Shown: positions 12,318-23,394, counted from the stretch's first letter. The stretch: DNA of 64,000 nucleotides from Phytophthora quininea (GCA_011947345.1 JAAVTG010000042.1:1-64000); one strand, 5' to 3'. Translations and numbers: made by a program. The notes: generated by a model not told the origin, from the letters alone.

Positions 12318-13757
12318 CCTTGGACACGGATTTGCACTCAGTCTTGGCCACCCTCACAGTGAAGACAGGTCGCCTCATCGAAGAGGTCAAATCGCCGCAC
12401 GGAACGTATCCGTGTGTGCGACCTGTCCCTGCCTTGGTCGCAGAATTAACTGCAGCGATAAAGACTCCGCCGCACCCGCAGTGAACACCAGGCCACCCTT
12501 GCCCGCACATTGTGTCCAAGATGTTCACATACAAGTTCTAAGACTATGCCGACACGAGTGCGTCCAATGTGACGATGACGCTTGGACGCACATTGCGTTC
12601 CATACGTCGACATACGAATTCCAAGTCTACTGTACACCAAGTGCGCCCAAGGTCCATGATGACCCTTGGACGCATATTCGTCCAGGTATGGAATTGACCA
12701 TTGGCCGCACATGCTGTTATATGGAGTTCATTATGTGTGTCGACTACTATGGAGTGCACATGCGTCCAAGCCCAACCCGCGTCTAAGCCTCAATTGACCT
12801 GAGCCTTGGACGCACATTTGTTCCTAAGAAGCCAGTTTGTGTGGAATGATTGCGCCAAGTTGAGCTTCGGGCAAGGATCCAGTGGAAGTGTCGAGTCGAC
12901 AGGTTCACCACCATACTAAGATCAAGATGTCTGTATAAGACTGATTTGTACCCAGAATCCTGGACACGTAGGATGCCAGAGAAGACTTAGATAAAAACAA
13001 ACAGAGAGTTCGATTTGCCTTGAAACCCCGAAGTGGTCTTGGAAGCAGGTTTCCTGATAGACTGCGTGCAGGCTTGAAGGACAAGACGGCCCCAGCGTCG
13101 CCGGAGCTCCCCACCCGTCAAAGTCAAGTCAAGTTGGGTAGGGGATCTTAGGCTCGCGCCGAGGGTTCCCCATTCCATATCCCAGTTGGGCCGTCTTCTC
13201 CGTGGGCGATCACCCATTTCATATTCACCCTCCCAAGTGCGCGCTAGCAGTTAGCGTACAAAGGCAAACCGGAATCGGAACTGCGTTCAAGGATCAAGAG
13301 AGGGCCTAGGTTGGCCAGAGTACTCTCAAGCTCCGGAAGGTTACAAGTGTGAAGGCCAGTGGGCCAAGTGTATTCCCTCGCGAGAGGGTGGTGCGCGTTC
13401 GTCAAGGAGTGTCCAAGGTGACCCGAGTGTCTTGGACGCATATTCCTGAATCTACTCGGCTATAGACCCCCGTCCAAGGGTCTCAATGAATAAGAGACGG
13501 CTGCATATTTGTGCGTTTGCACATCGGACTCTTTTGTACTGTTGGTTCTACGTGGAGGAGTTTCTCCTCAGTCAAGGCCCACCTCGTCACCTTCGCCGCA
13601 GAAGTGCGTCCAAGGGTGGTCGAGTCCCCAACCAAGTTCTCCAAGTCCGACCACTGAACCAAGGCTGCCTGGTGGTAAATCCGGTCCACCAGACCAGCGA
13701 TCGAACCCACAGGGATTGCCACAAGGTCACACGCCAAAGGACCCTTGGACGCAGATT
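12318..13757. repeat. Zone of dispersed CTTGGACGCA / TGCGTCCAAG hairpin repeats
   Basis: A degenerate decamer, CTTGGACGCA, and its reverse complement recur about a dozen times in 1.4 kb. Direct-sense copies lie near 12,320, 12,581, 12,665, 12,804, 13,431 and 13,742. Inverse-sense copies lie near 12,511, 12,559, 12,642, 12,761, 13,410, 13,471 and 13,604. Several form close inverted pairs with 8-15 base loops (12,559/12,581; 12,642/12,665; 13,410/13,431). I see no convincing coding sequence in 12,120-13,760; the open frames there are short and reflect the repeats. Confidence 0.75.
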
Positions 13758-13762
13758 GGCGA

Positions 13763-15570
13763 CTACTGATCTTCGCCCAACCTTCCTTCTCGAGTTCGTT
13801 CAAGGTTCTTCTGGGCTACGAGCTTCACCGTCCGCGGTGCCGCTATACAAACACCTCCTGGGCGAAAAGTTTCATCGGCCTTCGCCACACCTGGGGCTGC
13901 CGATTCCGTGTGCACGGAAGCTGCTGTTTGAAGCCTTTGCACTTGTCGTGAAATGGTCATCTGGATTACGTGCTCGAGTCTGCCGTTGTTGATGTTGAAC
14001 TGAGACGCAAGGTCTCCTTCCGACGTCACTCCTCTCTCAATTGCTGTGCGATGCGACTCCAAGACAGAGGTGATCCAGAATACCAAGGATGGGAATCTTG
14101 TTCATCCCAATGTTAATCAGGACCTGCTAGCCGTTGAATCACCGACAGTAGGGTCGATGCAGCAAATTGTAGGTTAGCGATGAAGTACTCGAGGGCGTAT
14201 ACCGAGAACGCCTGACATGCCGCCACATGACTCCAATTACCAACGCACGGGGAGGTTTTGGTGCGCTGAGAGCGGTTCCAAGAGCTTGAAAGTTGGCACC
14301 GCCTTTGTCTTGCCAGTCCATCCGAGAGACTTCATCGATGGGAATAGAATGCATAATGGACAGACCACGGGCTCCGAATTGATGCCATATACACGGGTTA
14401 CCTTGATGACGAGGCGATGTAATTTGCTGATGTATACGATGCTGTGCAGGACTTGGTGTAAACGCCATTCGATTCGCAAACGTGGGTTGTTCCACTTCAG
14501 CATAGTAATAACCATCAAGTTCTGCCGTAGTTTGTCGGAGCTGTGCTGGGCTTGATGGAAACACCGTTTGATTCGAGAAGGAAGGTCGAGCAAATTCAGC
14601 ATGATGATCACCCAGTACAGCAGTAGTTTGGCGGGTGGTTCGAGAGTGCGTAGGTGGATCAGCCGTAACGCGGGTTGCCGAGTCGTGTAGTAATTGATGC
14701 GCGATGCGACGCTGGAAATCTGGGCGGTTGGCAATAGTGGCTAGAAGTTCGTCGTCACTGATAAGGTGCACAGTTGATGCTGCTAGGCGTGCCCGCTTAC
14801 CTGCTGGTGGCTGTTGGCCTGGTGCTTCTGTAACTGTATCCGACCCAGGAGCATTGATTACTGGTTCACTGTCGTCGTCGATTTCGGGATCAAACAAAGC
14901 CTCGGCGTTATTGCGCAACGGCACCACATTAGGTCGTCTTGTAGTTGTCGGACTACGTGGCAAGTACAAAACGCTGGCCCAATTGAGGCAGGGAGCTATG
15001 TAGCCCGTTGACTTTGCCACGGCTCCATTGTGAGGCTGGAAAGTCAAATTGGCGCAGAAGAATCGCAGCAAATGGTTTTGTCACGGATATATCAGTGGGT
15101 GCTGCGGTGAAAACACCTTGCTCTGTCCGAACTTCGACGCGATTGATGTCACATTCAGTAACCTGTCCGTGAAAGAATCTGTCGTTCACAAACACAATTA
15201 CGGGGCCCGAATAAGGGGTCTACCATTGTAGGCTTGGACTTCTGCCGTGTCAACCGCCCATGGGACGGCATTCGCTTGCGTGATGGTCCATTTGGACCCT
15301 GCTGTATACCCGAGACCTGTAACGAAGATGTCGTTCCGAGTACGCCGCGATACCTTTGCGCACGTGGGTGCCGATAAAGGGAACGCAACGTGTTCTGGTA
15401 AAAGGCGTACCAAATTGATCGCGCGCAGTGCGACTTGCTCTACCATAACAGGTGAACGAATCTTCAGCCCTAAGCAAGACCGCGAATGGCGTTTGTTTGG
15501 CGCTTGATCTTGGCTTTCTCAGTGGTTGCCGATGGCCCTGAATGTGCAACTTGCCTTTTGAGGTGAGCAC
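13763..15570 (-). pseudogene. Decayed minus-strand coding remnant, unknown
   Basis: Several open minus-strand segments (15,570-15,155, 15,195-14,953, 15,071-14,139, 14,086-13,763) join end to end as if one long protein had accumulated frameshifts. The largest part is acidic, then rich in Thr, Gln and Pro, with a basic patch PPAGKRARLAAS, and has no motif I can assign. It lies upstream of the DIRS-type element in the same orientation, so it could be that element's own upstream ORF or another element. I do not assign a function. Confidence 0.4.
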
Positions 15571-15719
15571 GATATCTTTGCGGAATCCAACCTTTCGAAA
15601 GTTGTTTTCCTCCCAGAAACCCCCAGTCTCGATTTCCTTACTCGAAATTCATGATCTTGCCACTGGACTATTGTGGATACCTAAAAGATGTCTTGCCAAG
15701 GCGCGTTGTGGAAGCACTC

Positions 15720-16080
15720 CCTAGCATTAAGCTCCATTTACGAGTTGACGTATGGGCAATGTTGTTTGTAGTGGTGGCCGGCGAATCGAGAGAAAAAATG
15801 TCGGCCTTTCAGACGTATCGAAATTATGCCAAGAAGCTGGACAATGGTATTCATCGTTCCAGGAAGGTTAGCTTGCAGGCTGCCAACAGTGTCGATAAAA
15901 AGACATGGACGCGAAAATAACGGCGACGGTCAGGATTTGGGTCGGTCGGAGAATTTCGCCAAGTGCGCGCTAGGTTTGAGAGGCTTTGGGGCGAGAAGAC
16001 GCAGGATTTCATTCAGGACAAAAGACTTAGCAGGCCAGAGTAAAAAAATCTGGGATGACATTGTGGAGAGAAGTCTTATA
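15720..16080 (+). pseudogene. Relic of an RXLR-LWY effector C-terminus (relic A)
   Basis: Translated pieces match the last two LWY modules of the intact paralog at 49,983-51,110. SAFQTYRNYAKKLDNGI (near 15,800) corresponds to its Y-x2-Y-x2-KLD helix. A shifted-frame stretch, RIWVGRSENFAKCALGL (about 15,930-15,985), corresponds to IWVDSNRSEHFVKYALGL. The N-terminal two thirds are missing or unrecognisable. Several indels break the frame. Confidence 0.7.
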
Positions 16081-16246
16081 TCTCTAGAGACTTTGTCAAA
16101 TCTTCAGCAGTCGAAGTTCGAACTGGCAAGGCATTCGAGAGGTCATTCCAATAATCTGAATGCAGCTAGTGCTTTCACAACGAGATTTGGCAAGACACCT
16201 CCTCGGTATCCACAATATTCCAGACGGCTAGGTCATGACTCCGACG

Positions 16247-17252
16247 ATATCCATCGCTTCGTGGTACTGTCTGCGGTTGCTCCCTTGCCAGTTGCAACGG
16301 TGCAGCCGATGCTATGGAATCAACTGGTTCAAGGCTCTTGAGGTTTGCTGCTACCGTGGACGACACCGAAGAGAGAGCTTCCATCAACGTGGTGCTGAAA
16401 GACGTCATGTCCAAGGCCAAATCGAAAGTCTCCTCAGTAGGGATTTCCGCCAACACTGGTGATGACAGCGGTGCTGATCCGACGGACGGTGACAATCAAA
16501 ATGTTGCCGATCCTCCAAACGATAATACTCTAGAAATGGCTAGTGATGAATCTGAGGAGGAGGGAGTTGCTGCAGAAAGCAGTGCTGAAGGTGACGTGGA
16601 TCAAGAAGACCACGATAACCGTGCTGAAAGAGACACAGATCACTCTCAAGTGACGCGAGATGATGCATTTGACGATGCGCACGACGATGAGCAGAGTAAT
16701 CTCGAGGAGAAACCTGCCGAGCCTGCTGAGACCAGTCCGCCGGGTCCGTTCGACGTCAGTCAAGATGGCGGCGTCGACGTCAGCCAAGTGGAAGATGAAA
16801 CTACTGGTGAAACACTTACGAGCTTTCAACCGATGGCTGATCTCGATGTATCTGAGGCATACACTACTGGCACGTTAATCGAGCGTCAGCAAGATCAAGA
16901 TGCCGAGCACCATGATTTCCAAATTAGTGATAACGGCATGGATACATATATGGTGCCTGAAATGATCACTGGTGCCCGAAGATCATCGGCGCAAGCTGAA
17001 CTGGACGATGTTCTTGCTGCCAAGCGGCAGAGGTACATGGAGGACAGACCAAGGATGAACTTGCGATCTGCTGCTGAGCGAAAACCGCCAAGATACCTCG
17101 AAGATTACCACGTAAACGCAACGTATCACCGCAAGAGCGCAGAGGGTTCTAACGGAGATAAGCAGTGGCATATTCGAGATGTCCAAATACCGAAGAGTTT
17201 CAAAGAAGCTATGAAGACCCCGCAGAAGAACGAATGGTACGCTGGCATGTAG
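16247..17252 (+). pseudogene. RXLR effector N-terminus fused in frame to copia polyprotein
   Basis: From about 16,247 to 16,445 the DNA aligns with the start of the intact effector at 49,983. The start codon position is ATA instead of ATG, and two small deletions scramble the signal-peptide frame. The first usable ATG is 16,314. From it the frame encodes SRLLRF (an exact RXLR at residues 7-10) and DDTEERA (EER at 19-21). After about residue 45 it runs without a break into an acidic, Ser/Glu-rich linker and then copia sequence (IPKSFKEAM, NEWYAGM), to a TAG at 17,250. The copia reading frame resumes in the same frame after that TAG. As read the product lacks a signal peptide, so secretion is doubtful. 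Confidence 0.75.
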
Positions 17253-18855
17253 CGTGAGCTGGAGGCGATGTTTTCGAAAGGCGTGCTGGAGCTCATTGAC
17301 GAGAGCGAGTTACCAAGTGATGCACATGCTTTGGGAACTATGTGGCGCTTCCAGGCGAAGACCAATGACAAGGGTTTTATTATTCGCTACCGACCACGAC
17401 TTGTTGGACTGGGGAACCAGCAAATTTTCGGCGTGGATTACGTGGATACGTTCTCTCCTGTTGCTAGAATGATGACGTTCAGAGTTGTTGTCTCGATTGC
17501 TGGGAAGATGAGACTAGTGTTACACCAGGGTGATATTGACACCGCGTACTTGAATGCTGGGCTGAAGATCCGTCAGTACGTTTGCCGAATCCCCGGCTTT
17601 CCGTGCGCACATGGAAAGTTGTACCGTGTGGACCAAGCTATCTATGGACTGCATCAGTCTGGGGCTGAATGGTATGAAGAAGTAGACAAGTGGTTGAAGT
17701 CAGAGAACTTTCAGAACACTCAAACTGAACCGTGTCTCTACTTATACTGCCAAGGGGAGTGTTCGCTATACTCTTACTTTACGTGGACGACGTAGTACTT
17801 GGAACTAACGAGGTTGGTTTCAAGACAATGATGTTCGCCAAGATCCATGAGAAATATGGATTCAAGGACGGTGGCGTCCTCCATCATTTCCTTGGCGTAC
17901 AAGTGGACCAAGATGAGCACGGCATTCGCTTACACCAGTCTAAGTATTGTAACGAAGTGCTGGAGCGCTTTGGGTTTGACGATGCACATGCCAGTACCAC
18001 CCCAATGGAAACAAATGCCAAGTTTTTGCCGCAAGAAGGGGAACCGTGTGATGAGTCTGACACTGTTTCGTTTGATTATCGTGGTCCAATTGGTGCGCTG
18101 ATGTATCTGGCTACCAGCACAAGGCCAGACATCGCATTCGCGGTTGGTTACTTGAGCCGCTTTGTAAACAAACCGAGTCGGAAGCATTGTGGAGCAGTGA
18201 AGAGGATCTTTCGCTACCTAGCTGGTACGCGTAACATGGGGATTTATTATTCGATCGATGGTGAAAAAGCAGACAACATAGCGATCAGCGGTCACTGCGA
18301 TGCCGATTGGGGTAACGACCCAGGACTCGTAAGAGCGTGACGGGATTTGTGCTAACTATTGGTGGGGGCGCCGTGGCTTGGGCTGCTCGTCGACAGACAA
18401 TAGTTGCTCAATCGACAGCTGAAGCTGAGTATGTGGCAATGTGCGAGGCTGCCATGTAAGGACGTGAAATCGTGAACATGCTTGATGAGATCCTGCCCAG
18501 AGCTGACGTGACGATGGAGCTGACCATGGGAGTGGATAATAGCGCTGCTTTGGCGATGGCCCAAAAGCCTACATATAATAGCAGAACTCGTCACATCGAA
18601 CTAAGATGGCACTATGTTCGTGAGCAGATCAAGCTTGGTTTGATGAAGGTTGAAAAAGTACCTGGCACCGAGAATCCCGCTGATATGTTTACCAAGGCGC
18701 TATCCAAGCATAGCCTGCAAACCTATCGAGCGACGATAGGCATGACAACGGATGCAGCGGTCAAGGACGACGGAGTTCTGGCGCTAGCGTCGGAGGGGAG
18801 TGTTAAAATCCTGCTCTCCCCGCAGTCCACAACGTTGGCTGTGGCTGACCAGTGA
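16450..18855 (+). mobile_element. Ty1/copia retrotransposon fragment, 5'-truncated
   Basis: The copy retains the integrase-to-RT linker, reverse transcriptase and RNase H. It lacks gag, protease and the integrase core. Its left end is joined to an effector N-terminus near 16,450. Downstream, 18,856-19,330 may contain 3' untranslated or LTR sequence, but no matching second LTR is present, so its right limit is uncertain. Confidence 0.85.
17253..18855 (+). pseudogene. Copia reverse transcriptase and RNase H, frameshifted
   Basis: RT blocks in order: LVGLGNQQIFGVDYVDTFSP, LHQGDIDTAYLNAGL (motif A), KLYRVDQAIYGLHQSG, and the catalytic LLYVDDVVL at about 17,775-17,800, then GPIGALMYLATSTRPDIAFAV. 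RNase H follows with GHCDADWGND, TIVAQSTAEAEYVA and RTRHIELRWHYVRE, ending at 18,855. Breaks: an in-frame TAG at 17,250, a frameshift near 17,780, one near 18,330, and a TAA near 18,457. The domain set and order are those of copia Pol. Confidence 0.88.
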
Positions 18856-19333
18856 GTGAAGGTCTCAGCCAGCTCCGAAGGTTGAGAGCGTTGAGAAGGG
18901 TGTGGAAGTCAAGGTGCGACGAGATGACGGTGGACAAAGGACAAATTACATTTGAAGGCATCTCAGCGCCATGCATGTAAGTCTTAGGCCTCAGTTCCGT
19001 TTTAGCCAGCTCGTGGAGAGGAGAAGTCTAAGCACAAGTAATAATAGTCCGTGTTTGCATATCAATCGGACTTCTTGCCCAAGCTCCCCGCTGTCGCCAA
19101 GCCTGCCCTGGATCGACGCCCGGCGCCGACGGCTGAGTTCGTGGCCTCCGCGAGAGCTGCTGAAACAACAAAAGACGCATGGAAGCTTGACGGTGTGTGG
19201 TGGAAGGTGATGTCAGATGAAGACGTTCATCGCATCGACTTGCACCAGGCGTCAGCTAAAACAGGCTGAGCCTCTTGGTCGCAGCTGATCCGCCATGCCG
19301 TAGCCGCCGGTCCTTCGACGGGGCCGAAAAATG
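18856..19333. other. Copia downstream region, no gene seen
   Basis: Follows the copia RNase H stop. I see no RNA gene and no convincing ORF. It may include the 3' LTR of the copia fragment, but there is no second copy in the window to prove it. Confidence 0.4.
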
Positions 19334-19428
19334 CTGCGCTTGGGCCGAGACGTCCGAGGTCTGCACGCGCTTGATCTTGTCGCTGGAGGCTCGTTGCGCC
19401 AACGCACTGAAAGACTGCTCTGTTGTAC
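19334..19428 (+). repeat. Dispersed repeat, copy 1
   Basis: About 84-95 bp that recurs in inverse orientation at 31,521-31,620 with only a few differences. The flanks are unrelated. It is probably a piece of a transposable element. Confidence 0.75.
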
Positions 19429-19464
19429 CCCACCCCCTTTTGGGGGTGGCTTGTGTAGAGAATG

Positions 19465-19595
19465 CAAACAGATCGATTCAACCGATTACAACCGGTTCAA
19501 AACCGATTTTAATTCAGTTTAACTCGTCAGGTCATCAAATCGAATCAAACGGTTTTGATCCGAGTAAAACCGGTTTATAACCGGTTTGTGTTTGC
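19465..19595. repeat. AACCGGTT-rich AT stretch, cluster 1
   Basis: The near-palindromic motif AACCGGTT and close variants (ACCGATT, AACGGTTTT) recur about seven times in 130 bp. A similar cluster lies at 26,195-26,310. I see no gene in 19,430-19,965. Confidence 0.5.
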
Positions 19596-19965
19596 TATTA
19601 TCGATATCCATACCAAAATTTATCCGACCGCCGACCTTTCCGACGCACACTAGTAGTTTGTGTGAATACAAAACTCGAGTTACCTCCTGGGAAATGCTGA
19701 AATGAGTATGCTTATACAAATTGTACATAGTTCCGTAAAAACTCGAAAAAAGTAAATACGCCGGCACGAATGACTAGCTTCGGCGACGCAAAACTCGCCG
19801 AGGCGTGTCAGTGCCCGAGCGACCGCCCAGGAGGGTGTATTGAGGGGATCGTGCCGAACACGGTGCGGCTAGCAGGGTTGTCGCCCGCCACGAAAAACTG
19901 TGGCGGTGTTAATTCCCCTCGGGCCTCCAACGAGTATACCCCTGTCTTGAGCTGTACTAACCCCC

Positions 19966-20031
19966 ACCTCAGTAGCTCAGTGGTAGAGCACCCGGAAGGG
20001 AAGGTCGTTGGGTTCGAACCCCACCTGAGGT
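19966..20031 (+). tRNA. tRNA-like sequence with shortened anticodon arm
   Basis: A perfect 7-bp acceptor stem (ACCTCAG / CTGAGGT), a D-arm GCTC-AGTGGTA-GAGC carrying a good A box (TAGCTCAGTGG), and a T-arm with a canonical B box (GGTTCGAACCC). The anticodon arm is only about 17 bases with no variable loop, and I cannot fold a 5-bp stem with a 7-base loop, so the anticodon is not readable. The total length is 66 bases against the usual 72 or more. Best read as a tRNA pseudogene or the head of a tRNA-derived short element. No T-run terminator follows immediately. Confidence 0.55.
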
Positions 20032-20168
20032 ATCTCTTATGTTTGTGTGTGGAAGAAGCAGGGCGAGCGAAAACGAGGGAGGGAAGAGCGTGGCGACGCG
20101 TGTGTATGGGCATCAGCGCGTGTTCGGTGTTAAAGTTGACCTGGAGACTAACGTGTATTCGGCTGTGT

Positions 20169-20519
20169 TCAGCAACTAACCCGTTCCAGAATGTTCTGTG
20201 TGTATCCGGGGGCAGAGTCTTGGATAGCGGGTGTTTGCAGAAGCTGTTCGTGGCGCTCAATCTTGGAGTTCAACGCGCCAGAGCGGTGAAGAGAACGGAG
20301 GTGCTTAAGGACGGCACCGGAGCCACGCGAGCTGATGCCATGTTCGTCGAGAAAGGCAGCGACGGATTTCTCCGCGCGGATTCCAACGGATAGCACCTGG
20401 TCGCGGAAGTTTGCTGCCGTCGTGTCGAGGACAAAGCCGTCATCCAAGAACAGCTTCATGTAGGCAACTACCTGCTTGGCTTCGGATCGCTGCTGCTTCG
20501 TGATCGGTGCCCGCCACAT
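20169..20519 (-). CDS. Small protein of unknown function next to a Crypton
   Basis: A 116-residue minus-strand ORF beginning MWRAPITKQQRSEAKQ at 20,519. It looks like a genuine protein, with a regular amphipathic helical pattern (VVAYMKLFLDDGF, AEKSVAAFLDEHG, AVLKHLRSLHRSG) and no low-complexity bias. I do not recognise a family. It lies 28 bp downstream of the Crypton recombinase on the same strand, so it may belong to that element, perhaps as an accessory DNA-binding protein; this is inference. Confidence 0.5.
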   Translation of the reverse strand: MWRAPITKQQRSEAKQVVAYMKLFLDDGFVLDTTAANFRDQVLSVGIRAEKSVAAFLDEHGISSRGSGAVLKHLRSLHRSGALNSKIERHEQLLQTPAIQDSAPGYTQNILERVSC

Positions 20520-20546
20520 CGGTGGTTCTTGAGCGTACCAAGCGTA

Positions 20547-22180
20547 TCAGGTCGCGTGAAGGCGAGTTACTGCTGACCTGCGCTGCTTTTTCTTGATCTG
20601 GCTGTCATCGGGCGAGCCAGTTGCCGGCTTGTCTCGTTTGCGTGTAGGAGCTTGCAGCTTAGCCTCAAGCGCGTCCATGCGAGCATCTTGACGCTGGACG
20701 TGCTCGATAAAGTGGTTAATCACAGCAGCCTGGTGATTGATGATCTTCTGTTCTGCGCTTGGTTTCGTCGGTTGCTGGAGTGTGGGCTTTGCAGGTGAAG
20801 GTGTGCTATCACCACAGGACGGCTCTGGACTAGCAAGATGTGACGACCACGCTAGTAATTTAGCGAACGAGCATCCTGCCTCTGCAACGCAGGCATCGAT
20901 ACGCATGACAGCAGGGGCTTCAGCGTTCAAGGACTTCAGCAACGGGTAGTGGCGGATCACACTTGAGGTGAGCACGTCGAGAACAGCTTGATTAACGTTG
21001 TTGCGGGCGGCTTGAAGGTTGTGGCAGGTGGTGAACAGGAGGTGCTGGAATCTGGAGATCGTGTCCCTCGTCTTCGAGTCGAATGCTATTAAGTCTTGCA
21101 GCGGCACAGATGCCTTCGCCTCGTGCCCACTGAGTATCTTGCTAACCTTGTGATCTTCTTTGCTTGTGTTGAAAATGTAGTTAAACACCTTGTTTGTTGT
21201 GCTCATGTTCCAGGCACCTCGGTCGAAGATCCACCGTGCCGTGAGCTCATCACTCCCGTTGGCGTGCTGAGCACCGCCACGCCGGAAGGAGTGCGACGTC
21301 AGCGCTGTAGTGACTCCAGCAGCTGCAGCGATCCGGTCCAGCACGCGGTTCACGTGGGAGTAGATGGTTGGGGTCGTCTCCGCTCCTGCTGTCGTCGGTG
21401 GCCTGAGCCCAGTAGACTCAACAGGGTGGTCGAGGACCTCCAACAACGGCACGTCCGGAGTGAGCGAGATGGAAGCTTGGGCGGGCGTCTCGGGCAGGTT
21501 GTCGATGACGTCGGGTGACGGTGCCGTCTGCATGACCAGGGCCAGCGCCATTGCTAGCAACGGGCAGGTCTCGAACTCTGTTCCGGGGAAGAGGGACAAA
21601 CCTTGCTCCTCGGATGTCTTCATCCGGATGAAGCGCACGAAGAGTACGTTGCCGGCATCGATGGACACGTTGGTCTTGCGGAGAAGCGCAAGATCCGAGG
21701 CTCTCCCGAATAAGTGCACAGGAGACACAACAGCGCAGCATCCTGGTAGTCAGTAGAGCAGCTCGCATTAACATACAAATACACAAGCATTCGTTTTAAG
21801 TCAACCTTTGTACATGGTGACGCCTTACTGATAAAGCCGCCACCGTCACGCTTCATGCAAAAACTGTCGAGAGTCTTCCCCATTTTGAGCAGGCGAGCTT
21901 CCAATGAGGCTCGATGTTGAGGAAACTGATCGAGCAGCCAAAGTTTTGCCTGCCGATAGTACTGCATCGAGGTGTTTCGAGCCAGCGGCTTGCCTTTCCT
22001 GCCCTCGTTAAAAGCGAGATGCATTCCAAACTTGTCCATGACGGACACAAAACACCTCCCACTCTCATCACGCTCAATACACACACGCACATACTCTTCA
22101 CTCACACCCTCAGACTTAAGAAACCTCATAAATGCCGCCACTGCAGTTGCCTTTGCACGCTTCGTGTTGCCGGGCGCCAA
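20547..22180 (-). mobile_element. Crypton element encoding a tyrosine recombinase, one frameshift
   Basis: The upstream segment (22,180 to about 21,730) begins MAPGNTKRAKATAVAAFMRFLK and forms the N-terminal DNA-binding half. After one frameshift near 21,730 the catalytic half runs to 20,547. SHSFRRGGAQH carries the His-x-x-Arg pair and FNYIFNTS follows with the likely tyrosine nucleophile. The C-terminus is helical and basic (KRDKPATGS, IKKKQRRSA). No reverse transcriptase or transposase accompanies it, which separates Cryptons from DIRS elements. Cryptons move as DNA by site-specific recombination, with little or no duplication at the target, so ends cannot be defined here. Confidence 0.78.
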
Positions 22181-22451
22181 CTCCTCTAAACCTATGCCTC
22201 TCTAGTCGGATAAACGGAAAATATGCGAGTGATATGCTTTTGACTGCCGTTTTGAGAGGAAATACACATATTTAACGGAGCTTTCCGACCCGATACGTCG
22301 GAATGGCTGGCTTACATGACTTGCCTTTTCTCTAGACATGCCATTGGTCAAAACTTGGGATCAGATGCGTAGCGATTGGTTGATAATTTCTATTTGAACT
22401 TTCATTGGCTTTTAAGATCTATACAAAATCGTAATGAAGTCGGATAAACTG

Positions 22452-22463
22452 TCATATTCAACC
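22452..22463 (+). promoter_or_regulatory. Possible oomycete initiator-like sequence
   Basis: TCATATTCAACC lies about 100 bp upstream of the glutamine-rich frame. It resembles the oomycete initiator consensus (TCATTYYNCAW) with one mismatch. A suggestion only. Confidence 0.3.
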
Positions 22464-22551
22464 ATAGCACCAGAGACCTGTTCAAAGGTGATCAGCGATG
22501 CGGAGCTACGACGTTAGCTGCTAGCAATCGTGGGCCTTGAAGGCGCACGAG

Positions 22552-23260
22552 ATGGAGCGACTGAGAGCGGTCGTGCGCACGCATCCGGAGCTGATCCAGA
22601 CCTCACGGTCGACCTGGGTTGAACTCCGCAAACACTGCAGCTACTTCGACCGGTACAACGCCATCAGTGAATATGCCGACACCTCCGCAGCAGCAAGCGC
22701 AGCAGTGGCTGAAGCGCATCCAAGTGCAATTCCAGGCTCAGCAGCGCCAGTTGCTGCACACGCAAAACCAAGAGACGCAGCAATTGCGCCAGCAACACTT
22801 GAACCAGCAGCAACAACTGACGCAGCAGCAACAGCAGCAAAACATCGCCCCCGATCTACGCCGACAGCAGTTGCAGACGTTGCAACAGCAACAGCAACAT
22901 GCGCTTGCGCTTGCGCGCACGCGACTACAGCACCTCCACAAGAGCAAGCAGCAGCTGCAGCGCAAACAACAACAATATCTCATGCAGAAGCAGCAGCAGC
23001 TTCAGCAGCAGCAGCAGCAAGGCCAAGTTGCTGCTACCTCGACGGCGACCACGGCAGCTACCACGAACGGCATGACCAGGCTACTGCGCCTGCTGCGGCA
23101 GCAGCTCAACGCGGAGTGAAGCCAGAGCAACTCACACACCCAACAAGCCGCTATGCGCGAAATGCAACGTGCCCAAAACGCGTCGCAGCTACAAGCGCGA
23201 CCATTAAGTCAACGTCCAACGCTGCAAGTCGGGCGCAATTCGGCATCAAAACCATTGGCA
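22552..23260 (+). pseudogene. Glutamine-rich protein gene, fragment
   Basis: A short N-terminal segment from the ATG at 22,552 (MERLRAVVRTHPELIQ) is followed, after a frame change near 22,665, by a strongly Gln-rich region (22,666-23,119). There CAG and CAA runs alternate with Leu, Arg and His in a coiled-coil-like pattern. Beyond a stop at 23,117-23,119 another Gln-rich stretch (QQAAMREMQRAQNASQLQ) continues. Such proteins are often transcriptional coactivators, but nothing here proves that. The alternative frame over the same DNA gives an Ala-rich protein, which I regard as a shadow. The gene ends about 130 bp before the convergent polymerase fragment. Confidence 0.45.
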
Positions 23261-23394
23261 ATCGTAAGCGCCAGGATTTTCATCGCATCCTTCATATTGC
23301 CTGGCTGGCAGAACTCTTACCAAAGCCCAAGAGAATCAGATCGGACTACAGGTCAAAGAAACCTCTATTGACCTTTACGTACCCTAGCAAATGT

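Noticed and set aside
12318..13757. CRISPR-like array
   Set aside because: The repeats are short, degenerate, in both orientations and irregularly spaced, in an evidently eukaryotic sequence.
19966..20031. Functional tRNA gene
   Set aside because: No foldable anticodon stem-loop and only 66 bases, so kept only as tRNA-like.
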